A stretch of DNA of 64,000 nucleotides from Xenorhabdus bovienii SS-2004 (GTDB lineage Bacteria > Pseudomonadota > Gammaproteobacteria > Enterobacterales > Enterobacteriaceae): positions 2,356,001 through 2,420,000 of the forward strand of contig NC_013892.1 in the NCBI RefSeq assembly GCF_000027225.1, given 5' to 3'. The notes under the pieces were generated by a model. The model saw only the letters and a program-made list of their open reading frames with translations, had not been told where the DNA came from and did not search any database. A program made the position numbers and the translations under genes. Shown piece by piece: positions 8,186 to 15,649 of this stretch. Every line of letters starts with the position of its first letter. Position 1 is the first letter of the stretch.

Positions 8186-8455
8186 ATGGCTTTGCTAGAT
8201 TTCTTCCTGTCGAGAAAAAAACCGACAGCCAATATTGCCAAGGAGCGGCTGCAAATCATCGTGGCAGAACGTCGGCGCGGTGATTCCGAGCCTGCTTATT
8301 TGCCCGAAATGAAACGGGATATTCTGGCCGTTATATGTAAATATGTACAAATCGACCCAGAAATGCTCTCTGTGCAGTTTGAGCAAAAAGATGATGACAT
8401 ATCCGTACTGGAACTTAATGTAACATTACCGGAGACTGAAGAATCGCCAAAATAA
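8186..8455 (+). CDS. minE: Cell division topological specificity factor MinE
   Basis: Activates MinD ATPase and forms the E-ring that drives pole-to-pole oscillation. The 89-residue product carries the membrane-binding start [12 protein letters not shown], the anti-MinCD region [22 protein letters not shown] (residues ~23-44), and the topological-specificity domain with [30 protein letters not shown]. It matches E. coli MinE (88 aa). It is the last gene of minCDE and is followed by a hairpin at 8505-8530. Confidence 0.98.
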   Translation: MALLDFFLSRKKPTANIAKERLQIIVAERRRGDSEPAYLPEMKRDILAVICKYVQIDPEMLSVQFEQKDDDISVLELNVTLPETEESPK

Positions 8456-8504
8456 CACTATCAAATGGCGTTATTTAATTTAAACAGGTGATTTCTCAAT
8501 AATG

Positions 8505-8530
8505 AATCGGGATGTACTGACATCCCGATT
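8505..8530 (+). terminator. Hairpin after minCDE
   Basis: An 11-bp perfect stem AATCGGGATGT / ACATCCCGATT encloses the loop ACTG, 50 bp after the minE stop. Only a weak T-run follows. It probably ends the min operon before the insertion-sequence island. Confidence 0.65.
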
Positions 8531-8697
8531 TCAAATATTCAACAAATCTATCAATACCTTTTTCTCATTTTTTCCCAATTCCCATCATCCCACGACTTTA
8601 GCAATCACCCTCTCCATAATTATTATATGATTAACGAATAATAGGCACTTATCCTATTAATATCAGTTAATTATTAATATATTCAACCTGTATTGTA

Positions 8698-9804
8698 TAT
8701 ACGCAATTAACTTGAAGATGCGGGTTTTAAAATCTGGAAGTTATCAGTCAACCGAGTGGTGAGTTCTTTCGCTTTTTCTGGCAATGTGACATGAAAAAAG
8801 TGGCGCAGCGTTTCACGGAATGTTTTGGTATCCGGAAAATAGACATTGTTTCGTACCTGCTCATTCACATACTTCCATAATCGCTCAATCGGGTTGAGAT
8901 TAGGGCTGTAAGGCGGCAGGTAGTGCAACTCAATATTCAAAACCTCGGCAAAAAATTGGACGACTCCGGAACGGTGATAACCCGCACCATCCAGAATAAT
9001 GTGGATTTTTTGCGAAAGTGGATAGGTTTCCCGGATTGAGCCGAAAAAAAGGACGACATTTTTCGCGTTAATCGTCGGATATTCACGAACAATAGTCTCT
9101 TCAATCCGTTGTAAATTAAGGGCACCCATGATGTTGAGTCGAGTACGACTGCCTGTGGTTTCAACCACTTTGACGTGCTTCCGCCCGCTCTTCATCCAGC
9201 CATAACTTAATTTTGTGGACAGGGTCGGGTGAACCGCATCAATAAATAAAATAGGCGCATTCTGGCCACATTCTTCTTTCAGCGCGTTGTAGGTTTCAAT
9301 AAACTGTTGCTGTTTATCCGCATCAAATTTATGCGGAGCACCCATTGGCTTCTTGTAGCTGAAACCTTGACGGTGAAGCCATTTCGTCATTCCTGCGACA
9401 GTGAAAGTCACCTGCCATCGTGCCCGAACATAGGCCACAATTTGTGCGGTAGTGTGCATCAAATTTGCCATCAGATACTCAACTAATTCTGTTGTTTGTT
9501 CGGCAGACAAACGGCTTTCAGAGCCCCCATTTTCAGGGGCGAGTTTTTCCTCAGAGAAGTAATCTTTCAGATGGCGGCTCACCGTACTTTCATGGATCCG
9601 CAAAGCCTGAGCAATCATCTGGGCAGTCCAGCCTTCTGAGGCCAAAAGCACGGCCTTGATGCGGTCACGTACTCGTCCATCGCGAGTCGTATCATGCATC
9701 AATTCGAGGGCGTCTTTTTGGGCATCTGTTAGATTAATTTTCATGGGCGCAATCATGATCTGATACAAATGAAAAATCAAGCATCTTCAATGACGACGGG
9801 TATA
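8698..9804 (-). mobile_element. IS630-family insertion sequence, apparently complete
   Basis: The element is bounded by TA dinucleotides (8696-8697 and 9805-9806), the expected IS630/Tc1 target duplication. Its ends share an inverted pattern: TATAC at the tip, then, after a divergent 10-bp stretch, TTGAAGATGC (8712-8721 and complement at 9781-9790). One full transposase reading frame lies inside. Its right tip is 13 bp from the first IS6-family copy. Confidence 0.8.
8707..9744 (-). CDS. IS630-family transposase
   Basis: DDE transposase of about 345 residues. The N-terminal helix-turn-helix region reads MIAQALRIHESTVSRHLKDYF. The DDE catalytic positions are visible as FIDAVHP, IILDGAGYHRS and NPIERLWKYVNE, with the PPYSPNLNPIERLW block typical of the family. 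The ATG at 9744 (MKINLTDAQKD) is the family-like start; ATGs at 9756 and 9780 are in frame upstream. No frameshift or stop was seen, so it may be active. Confidence 0.93.
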   Translation of the reverse strand: MKINLTDAQKDALELMHDTTRDGRVRDRIKAVLLASEGWTAQMIAQALRIHESTVSRHLKDYFSEEKLAPENGGSESRLSAEQTTELVEYLMANLMHTTAQIVAYVRARWQVTFTVAGMTKWLHRQGFSYKKPMGAPHKFDADKQQQFIETYNALKEECGQNAPILFIDAVHPTLSTKLSYGWMKSGRKHVKVVETTGSRTRLNIMGALNLQRIEETIVREYPTINAKNVVLFFGSIRETYPLSQKIHIILDGAGYHRSGVVQFFAEVLNIELHYLPPYSPNLNPIERLWKYVNEQVRNNVYFPDTKTFRETLRHFFHVTLPEKAKELTTRLTDNFQILKPASSS

Positions 9805-9817
9805 TAGCACACTGGAA

Positions 9818-10626
9818 GGTTCTGTCGAATTAACAGCGAAAGTTTGAATGAAAGTGGGATTGGTTATTATTTAGGCAATCAAACGGTAAAACATCTCTGT
9901 GGGAGATAATGTATTATCTTTGGGTTGTATATATTGACCTTTACGCAACATCGAAACGACTTCGATCCCCGCTAACAGGGTTTGGGCTCGACGAAACGAG
10001 TTAAATCCGAGCATAGAGCCTGTCCGACGTTTGATATTGCGGTGGTCTTGTTCAACAAGGTTGTTCAGGTATTTGTTTTGTCTGATGGTTATCATTTCTT
10101 CTTCCGGCTTATCGGCGTTGAGCTTGTCTAGCGCCGCGGTGTTGGCACCGCTTTTATCAATGGTCACCACCTCAGGCTCACCGTGGTGGCGTATCGCTTT
10201 GTGAAAGAAGCGCAATGATGCAGGCGCATCCCGTTTTGCCGTCAGTAGAACATCGATAGTCTGTCCGGTCGTATCGACGGCTCGATACAGATATTTCCAC
10301 TGGCCTTTCACTTTGATATACGTCTCATCCATTCGCCATCGACGTCCGACAGGCCGCTTGTACCGGCGAAAGGCTTTATCCAATAACGGCACCAAACGAG
10401 TTACCCAGCGGTGCCGTGTCGAGTGGTCAACCTCAATGCCACGCTCGGCCATCATCTCCTCTAAATTACGCAGGCTCAGGGCATAGGCCAGGTACCAACT
10501 GACACATTGAGCGATAATATCGACAGGATAGTGTAGCCGTTTGAAGGCTTTCGAATTAAAGACATGGGCAACTGACTCGATAAAAGTACGTAGGTTACCC
10601 GATATCGGTTTTTAATGCGACAGAGC
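9818..10626 (-). mobile_element. IS6-family element, copy 1 (defective)
   Basis: An 809-bp copy with ends GGTTCTGTCG (9818-9827) and, inverted, GCTCTGTCGCATTAAAAA at 10626. No 8-bp target duplication is visible on its outer sides. It is in direct orientation with copy 2 (14559-15362), and the two enclose 3.9 kb. The copies are nearly identical over their length. Confidence 0.88.
9871..10565 (-). pseudogene. IS6-family transposase, frameshifted near its start
   Basis: The open part (194 codons from 10455) covers the DDE catalytic region: RRWRMDETYIKVKGQWKYLY, VVTIDKSGANTAAL, and YLNNLVEQDHRNIKRR. It ends SPTEMFYRLIA. The natural start (complement of 10563-10565, MSLIRK) is out of frame because one T is missing in the run at about 10549-10551; copy 2 has the intact run. 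The first ~40 residues, which form the helix-turn-helix, are therefore cut off unless translation starts internally. Confidence 0.85.
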
Positions 10627-10901
10627 TGAAAGTCCTAACGGTGGGGTTTACGTCAGTATCATTTAGACCCGTTTGCCCTGTCGACGCAGCAGTAAAATTC
10701 TTCTAAATTAACCATGCCTGAGGATCTCCACAATTTTATTTTCTTTAGCAAAAACTTTGATCGTGCCTCAGGCACTTTAGTTCCCTTCTTAAGCAAATCT
10801 CAGGTTAGTCAAGTTTCTGTTTCTCAGCCATCTATGTTTAGGGGGTCTGACGCTCAGTGGAACGAAAACTCACGTTAAGTAATTTCTGATATAACAGATT
10901 T
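10627..10901. other. Gene-free plasmid-derived segment with a ColE1/pMB1-type stretch
   Basis: No gene was found between IS6 copy 1 and the broken transporter. Positions 10842-10879 are identical, from memory, over 38 bp to the sequence just outside the pMB1/ColE1 replication origin found in pBR322-type plasmids (from GGGGTCTGACGCTCAGTGG to CACGTTAAG). Just before it, around 10710-10790, is an inverted pair (CCTGAGG / TGCCTCAGGCAC). The piece suggests that part of the island came from a ColE1-like plasmid. Confidence 0.75.
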
Positions 10902-11271
10902 CTATCTTCTTTGGCCGGGTCTGAAACCATTTTTCTTGGCTCGCCAGACTAAACTTAATGCAAATAATGAAAGAGCAATCATGGTAATCGGAAAAGAAGT
11001 CATACCATAATTATTGAGTAAACCTCCCCCGATAATACCTCCCCCTGCGACTGCTAGATTAAAAATAGTAACCAGCATAGATTGGGCGACATCTGCATTT
11101 TCTTCCGCCACGTCAGCAAGTGCTGTTTGCAATAATGTCGGCGCACCACCAAAAGACATTCCCCAGACAATTAATCCGAACCACACAAAAAGGCTATTAT
11201 AACTCGATAAAATGGTCATGTATTAAATGGTTAGTTGCTGTGATATGCTTCCGGCTTTTTAAGGATGAAGT

Positions 11272-11547
11272 ATGGCCAAAGTTGATGTCTATTGCCGTTA
11301 TTGCCACAAATCAGAACAGGTCAAAGGACATGGGAAAGGAAATGGCGGACATCCTCGTTATCGCTGTTATAGCTGCTGTAAGGTCTTTCAGTTGGCGTAT
11401 ACCTATCAGGCCTGCAAACCCGGCGTTAAAGAACAGATTGTCGATATCGCGATGAATAACGGGGGAATTCGTGACACCGCTCGGATCCTGAAAGTCGCCA
11501 CCGCCACCGTCATGAAAACATTAAAAACCTCAGACCCCGAAACGTAA
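11272..11547 (+). CDS. insA: IS1-family InsA
   Basis: The 91-residue product carries a zinc-finger-like region (YCRYCHKSEQVKGHG and YRCYSCCKVFQLAYTY) and a helix-turn-helix (IVDIAMNNGGIRDTARILKV). It matches the InsA regulator/DNA-binding part of IS1. It ends in an A-run (TTAAAAACC at 11521-11529) where a -1 shift would enter the InsB frame. Confidence 0.9.
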   Translation: MAKVDVYCRYCHKSEQVKGHGKGNGGHPRYRCYSCCKVFQLAYTYQACKPGVKEQIVDIAMNNGGIRDTARILKVATATVMKTLKTSDPET

Positions 11548-11966
11548 CGACACTTCCCCTTGCGGAATGTGGCATCCAGATTGTCTGTGAAATCGACGAG
11601 CAATGGTCGTTTGTCGGCAATAAGAAAAACCAACGCTGGCTTTGGTATGCTTGGGAACCCCGCCTGAAGCGAATAGTGGCTCATGTTTTTGGCGATCGCA
11701 GTCGAAAAACGTTAGACAAGCTGCTTACCCTCTTATCTTCCTTTACTATTCGGTTTTACTGCACGGATGACTATGTTGTTTACGACCCACTTCCCGAGGA
11801 AGAGCACTTGACTGGAAAGGCGTTTACTCAGCGTATAGAGAGAACGAATTTAACGCATCGTACCCGAATCAAAAGGCTGAATAGAAAAACCATTGGGTAT
11901 TCAAAATCGGAAGAAATGCACGATAAAGTGATAGGAACCTTTATTGAACGTGAACATTATTTTTAA
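11523..11966 (+). CDS. insB: IS1-family InsB, expressed by -1 frameshift
   Basis: The frame is open from the overlap with insA to the stop at 11966. It encodes the DDE catalytic part, with VCEIDEQWSFVGNKKNQRW, FYCTDDYVVYDPLPEEEH and the C-terminal NLTHRTRIKRLNRKTIGYSKS. It has no convincing start of its own and is read as an InsAB' fusion in IS1. No disabling lesion was seen, so the IS is probably functional. Confidence 0.88.
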   Translation, partial: KNLRPRNVTTLPLAECGIQIVCEIDEQWSFVGNKKNQRWLWYAWEPRLKRIVAHVFGDRSRKTLDKLLTLLSSFTIRFYCTDDYVVYDPLPEEEHLTGKAFTQRIERTNLTHRTRIKRLNRKTIGYSKSEEMHDKVIGTFIEREHYF

Positions 11967-12920
11967 TACCTAATCTAATCATTTAATACATGACCGATAA
12001 AATAAGTAACAGCGATGCTATAACAGACAAGATAAGACTCAGTAAAGTCAATATCCTCACGCCACTGTCAACAAATAATCCCGTTAACCAAATTCCTATA
12101 ATGCAGGCGATCCCAAACACGAGTAACACAACATCAATGCTAGAACTCAATCCAAATGCGGTTAAATAAGGAGCAATATAGGTGTACAAAATATTATGCG
12201 CTAAAATCCATGCGAAAAGTATGACTAATACTGAACGAACACCCGGCAAAAGAATAACTCGACGAATGGATAATCTTTGCTGACTTGATTGTCCTGCAAA
12301 ATCAGGTATTGCGAGTCGGATCCAAATCAATAATAGCAAAGCGATTACTGACATAATCCAGAAGACTCCGCGCCAATCGAATAGAGTACCTAACATTGTT
12401 CCCAGCGGTACGCCAATACATAGCGCAATAGGCTGACCAACACCTGCAATTGCCAGCGCACGCCCTTGTAAGCGATGAGGAACTAAACGACGAGCGTAAC
12501 CTGCAAATAATCCCCATATAACGCCCGCCGCCATACCCGCGATAAAACGAGCCACCAAGGTAAGAACGTAATCTGTAGATATTGCAGTAATTGAATTGAA
12601 TACTAATAATCCACTAATCGCAAATAAAAACAAAAACCTACGATTTAAATTACGCGTTACAGCAACAACAGGTATTGCCGCTAAGACCGAACCAAGTGCA
12701 TAAAAAGTGACAAGCTGACCAGCCTGAATTTCGGATACATTTAACCCTTCACTAATCTGCGGTAATAATCCAGCAGGTATAGTCTCCGTTAAAATGGTTA
12801 AAAATCCAGCCATTGTAAAAGCCAATAATTTCCAAATAGGCAGCCTATTCGGGTTTACATCATATTCAAATGCTGTATTTACTTGATTTAGATTACTCAT
12901 GCATTAACGCTCTCAAACAA

Positions 12921-13784
12921 TTAAATTATATAGGTTGCGGCCATATCTTTGTCGCCATGACCCGTTTTAAGAGCATGTTCAAATCGGGTAAGACTGACAT
13001 TTGCACCGTCAATTTGTAGATTAAATTGTTTAGCCGCATCAACGACTAATTGAGCATCTTTTACTGCGTTTTCAATGCTAAAGCTTACGGTGTAATCATC
13101 TGATAACATGGCAGCAGCCTTGCTTTGGAAAAATACGCTATCCATTGGGCCGCCTTTAATTACATCTACGACTAACTGTGGGTCGATCCCTAAACCTTTG
13201 GCTAATGTCAGACTTTCAGCAATCCCATGTGTCAATGAAAATACCCAGCTATTTAAGGCAAGTTTGAGGCAACTGCTTGATCCCTTTTGCTCTGATACCC
13301 AGATAGTCTTTTTACCAATAGCATCAAAAACAGGCTGAACTTCAGTACGTTTATCCATCGGGCCAGAGGCAAGAATGACCAATTGAGCTAATTCAGCGGG
13401 TTGTTTAGTGCCCTGAACAGGTGCATCGTAGTAAATCAAACCTATTTTTTCAGCTAAAGCGTCTAAAGAAATTGCCGCTTCGACTCCGATAGTGCTTAGC
13501 TGTAGCAAAATAGCGCCTTTACGAATAGCCGATACAGCCTCTTCTAACACCTGTTGTACGTTCATTCCTTCTTTGAGAACGGTGATGATTATGTCTGCGT
13601 CACGAACAGCATCCGCAGGCGTATTAAAAATCTGAATTCCTTCTGCTTGAAGCGGTAGTGCTTTTGTTATCGTCCGATTCCATGCATGAACTAAAAATCC
13701 TTTTTTCTGTAGATTTCTGGCTATTGGCGCTCCCATTAAGCCAGTTCCTAGCACTGCAATTTTGAGCTGTTTTTGGGTAGTCAT
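12921..13784 (-). CDS. NAD(P)-binding 3-hydroxyisobutyrate dehydrogenase-like protein
   Basis: The 287-residue product belongs to the beta-hydroxyacid dehydrogenase family. It has an N-terminal Rossmann motif VLGTGLMGAPIARNL (residues ~11-25), the HAWNRT cofactor-specificity loop, and the substrate loop around VQGTKQPAELAQLV. The catalytic lysine is in SSCLKLALNSW (near residue 175). Many such proteins reduce short aldehydes or semialdehydes; the real substrate is unknown. It begins 24 bp after a perfect 18-bp palindrome (13808-13825) that is repeated before the tetR gene. The MFS gene follows 20 bp downstream, so regulator, enzyme and exporter look like one detoxification or efflux unit. Confidence 0.88.
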   Translation of the reverse strand: MTTQKQLKIAVLGTGLMGAPIARNLQKKGFLVHAWNRTITKALPLQAEGIQIFNTPADAVRDADIIITVLKEGMNVQQVLEEAVSAIRKGAILLQLSTIGVEAAISLDALAEKIGLIYYDAPVQGTKQPAELAQLVILASGPMDKRTEVQPVFDAIGKKTIWVSEQKGSSSCLKLALNSWVFSLTHGIAESLTLAKGLGIDPQLVVDVIKGGPMDSVFFQSKAAAMLSDDYTVSFSIENAVKDAQLVVDAAKQFNLQIDGANVSLTRFEHALKTGHGDKDMAATYII

Positions 13785-13807
13785 AAAAATTTCCTTTAAA
13801 TATTAAT

Positions 13808-13825
13808 TTGGAATGATCGTTCCAA
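13808..13825. promoter_or_regulatory. Operator palindrome upstream of the dehydrogenase gene
   Basis: TTGGAATGATCGTTCCAA is a palindrome with one mismatched pair (T/G at the fourth position from the centre), ending 24 bp before the start codon. The identical 18-mer precedes the adjacent tetR gene, so it is the likely binding site of that regulator. Confidence 0.85.
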
Positions 13826-13870
13826 AATGGAGTAAATAAAAACCGGAGCCTACATACTACGGTAGGCTAA

Positions 13871-14452
13871 TTACAATGTTTCCAATGCAATGTTAATTAC
13901 ATCATGTAAACAGCGTTGACGCTCTTGAACAGGGCAACCTTTGCCCATTATTCTTATGCCCTGTATTGTGTTTACAAAAAAATATGCTAAAGCAGAAGCA
14001 TTCTTTTCTTTTGAAATCTCCCCTGCAAGTTGTCCTGCCTGAATGCGCTTTTCAAGTGCCTTCTGTAGCCGTTTCAAGTTGTATAGAACCAATTCCGCGA
14101 TAGTTGTATCATGTCCGGCCAATTCTAATGATGCATTTGCAACCATGCAGCCTCGCATTAGAGAGTCAGATAACTCATCCTCCGCAATACTTGAAAGTAG
14201 TTTGCGAATTAATTCCTTAGCGGTTCCTTCTCCCGCAATAAGTTCTACGTTAGCTGATGTGATTGTAGAATAATGTTCCAGTGCTTTCTGATAAAGCCCA
14301 TACTTATTTTCGAAAGTGTTGTATAGACTACTTCTCGATAAGCCAGTCCCTTCAACTAAATCCTGTATAGATGTTCCTGCATAACCCCGTAGCCAAAAAA
14401 CCTGCATCGCAGCATCTACAATTTTATCGGTGTCAAATTCCTTTATTCGCAT
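13871..14452 (-). CDS. TetR/AcrR-family transcriptional regulator
   Basis: The 193-residue product has an N-terminal TetR helix-turn-helix: KIVDAAMQVFWLRGYAGTSI, then DLVEGTGLSRSSLYNTFENKYGLY (residues ~10-52). The C-terminal ligand domain has RGCMVANASLEL and FFVNTIQGIRIMGKG, typical of the YxaF/LmrA-like subgroup. It lies 86 bp upstream of the dehydrogenase gene on the same strand. Both genes carry the same palindromic operator, so autorepression and repression of the downstream pair are expected. A small electrophile or drug is a plausible inducer; this is inferred from partner genes. Confidence 0.93.
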   Translation of the reverse strand: MRIKEFDTDKIVDAAMQVFWLRGYAGTSIQDLVEGTGLSRSSLYNTFENKYGLYQKALEHYSTITSANVELIAGEGTAKELIRKLLSSIAEDELSDSLMRGCMVANASLELAGHDTTIAELVLYNLKRLQKALEKRIQAGQLAGEISKEKNASALAYFFVNTIQGIRIMGKGCPVQERQRCLHDVINIALETL

Positions 14453-14466
14453 ATTTTATATACCTT

Positions 14467-14484
14467 TTGGAATGATCGTTCCAA
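14467..14484. promoter_or_regulatory. Operator palindrome upstream of tetR
   Basis: A second exact copy of TTGGAATGATCGTTCCAA, 14 bp before the tetR start codon. It supports autoregulation by the TetR protein. Confidence 0.85.
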
Positions 14485-14541
14485 GTAAACTAATTCAAAG
14501 TTAAAAAAATATCAACATTTATGTTACACACTTAAAAATAG

Positions 14542-14555
14542 GGCACTGTTGCAAA
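14542..14555. repeat. IS26-type 14-bp terminal inverted repeat, orphan
   Basis: GGCACTGTTGCAAA is identical to the terminal repeat of IS26/IS15. It lies alone, 3 bp before IS6 copy 2, whose own ends are different (GGATTCTGTCG / GGCTCTGTCG). It is probably the scar of a second IS6-family element. Confidence 0.6.
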
Positions 14556-14558
14556 TAA

Positions 14559-15362
14559 GGATTCTGTCGAATTAACAGCGAAAGTTTGAATGAAAGTGGG
14601 ATTGGTTATTATTTAGGCAACCAAACGGTAAAACATCTCTGTGGGAGATAATGTATTATCTTTGGGTTGTATATATTGACCTTTACGCAACATCGAAACG
14701 ACTTCGATCCCCGCTAACAGGGTTTGGGCTCGACGAAACGAGTTAAATCCGAGCATAGAGCCTGTCCGACGTTTGATATTGCGGTGGTCTTGTTCAACAA
14801 GGTTGTTCAGGTATTTGTTTTGTCTGATGGTTATCATTTCTTCTTCCGGCTTATCGGCGTTGAGCTTGTCTAGCGCCGCGGTGTTGGCACCGCTTTTATC
14901 AATGGTCACCACCTCAGGCTCACCGTGGTGGCGTATCGCTTTGTGAAAGAAGCGCAATGCTGCAGGCGCATCCCGTTTTGCCGTCAGTAGAAAATCGATG
15001 GTCTGTCCGGTCGTATCGACGGCTCGATACAGATATTTCCACTGGCCTTTCACGTCTCATCCATTCGCCATCGACGTCCGACAGGCCGCTTGTACCGGCG
15101 AAAGGCTTTATCCAATAACGGCACCAAACGAGTTACCCAGCGGTGCAGTGTCGAGTGGTCAACCTCAATGCCACGCTCGGAGCCATCATCTCCTCTAAAT
15201 TACGCAGGCTCAGGGCATAGGCCAGGTACCAACGGACACATTGAGCGATAATATCGACAGGATAGTGTAGCCGTTTGAAGGCTTTTCGAATTAAAGACAT
15301 GGGCAACTGACTCGATAAAAGTACGTAGGTTACCCGATATCGGTTTTTAATGCGACAGAGCC
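14559..15362 (-). mobile_element. IS6-family element, copy 2 (defective)
   Basis: An 804-bp copy, nearly identical to the one at 9818-10626 and in the same orientation. Its left tip has one extra base (GGATTCTGTCG); its right tip ends GCGACAGAGCC. Together with copy 1 it bounds the tetR/dehydrogenase/MFS cargo like an IS26-style compound transposon. Confidence 0.88.
14613..15300 (-). pseudogene. IS6-family transposase, two indels
   Basis: The start (complement of 15298-15300, MSLIRKAFKRLHYPVD) is intact here. The gene is broken by two additional bases (AG) near 15181 and by a 10-bp deletion near 15053, both relative to copy 1. The downstream part, from KGQWKYLYRAVDTTGQTID to the stop, is intact but lacks the first catalytic aspartate in frame. 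This lesion differs from that in copy 1. Confidence 0.85.
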
Positions 15363-15433
15363 TTATGGTGTGGGTGCATTGAATGCGGGACGCCGGATGT
15401 TAATGCCAGCTTGATTGTCATAGTATTCGCAAT

Positions 15434-15589
15434 CATATGTATACCAATACTCACTATTACGATCCGATTGGTCGAGAAATATTGGTGATAAATGCCAAGG
15501 GATGGCTGAGTCGGGTGCAGTATTATCCATGGTTCAGTATCAGTGAGGATAAAAATGATACCGCTGCTGAAGTGATGACACAAAGTTAA
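15434..15589 (+). pseudogene. Tc insecticidal toxin (TcaC/TcdB- or TccC-type) fragment
   Basis: A short open stretch ends at a stop at 15587-15589. It encodes HMYTNTHYYDPIGREI, then VINAKGWLSRVQYYPWFSI and SEDKNDTAAEV. This is the YD/RHS-type motif 'YYD..GRE..V..AKG..R...Y.PWF...ED.NDTA' that I know from Tc toxin complex B/C subunits of Photorhabdus and Xenorhabdus. There is no start, and stops lie just upstream, so it is a relic. It abuts the right end of IS6 copy 2, which may have helped delete the rest. Confidence 0.6.
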
Positions 15590-15649
15590 CTTCAATCTTC
15601 CCTGCCCATCGTACGGTGCAGGGAATAAACATCACAGCAATAATCGTTA

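Larger units (their letters stand above)
11214..11994 (+). mobile_element. IS1-family insertion sequence with intact ends and 9-bp target duplication
   Basis: The 781-bp element starts GGTCATGTATTAAATG and ends with its inverted copy; the terminal repeats are 21 bp with one mismatch. It is flanked by perfect 9-bp direct repeats CGATAAAAT at 11205-11213 and 11995-12003, the target size expected for IS1. It sits inside the transporter gene and carries insA and insB in the usual -1 frameshift arrangement. Confidence 0.95.
10902..12900 (-). pseudogene. MFS drug/sugar efflux transporter, split by IS1
   Basis: The N-terminal part (11995-12900) encodes 302 residues and the C-terminal part (10902-11204) 100 residues. 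Removing the IS1 and one 9-bp duplicate joins them in frame as a 402-residue, 12-helix major facilitator (DHA1 type). Features are a cytoplasmic N-terminus, TETIPAGLLPQISEGLNVS after helix 1, an R-rich loop RNLNRRF between helices 2 and 3, and VARFIAGMAAGVIWGLFAGYARR. The family exports drugs, sugars or nucleosides; the substrate is not predictable here. It lies 20 bp downstream of the dehydrogenase gene, so the two were likely one operon under the TetR regulator. The interrupted form should be inactive. Confidence 0.88.
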
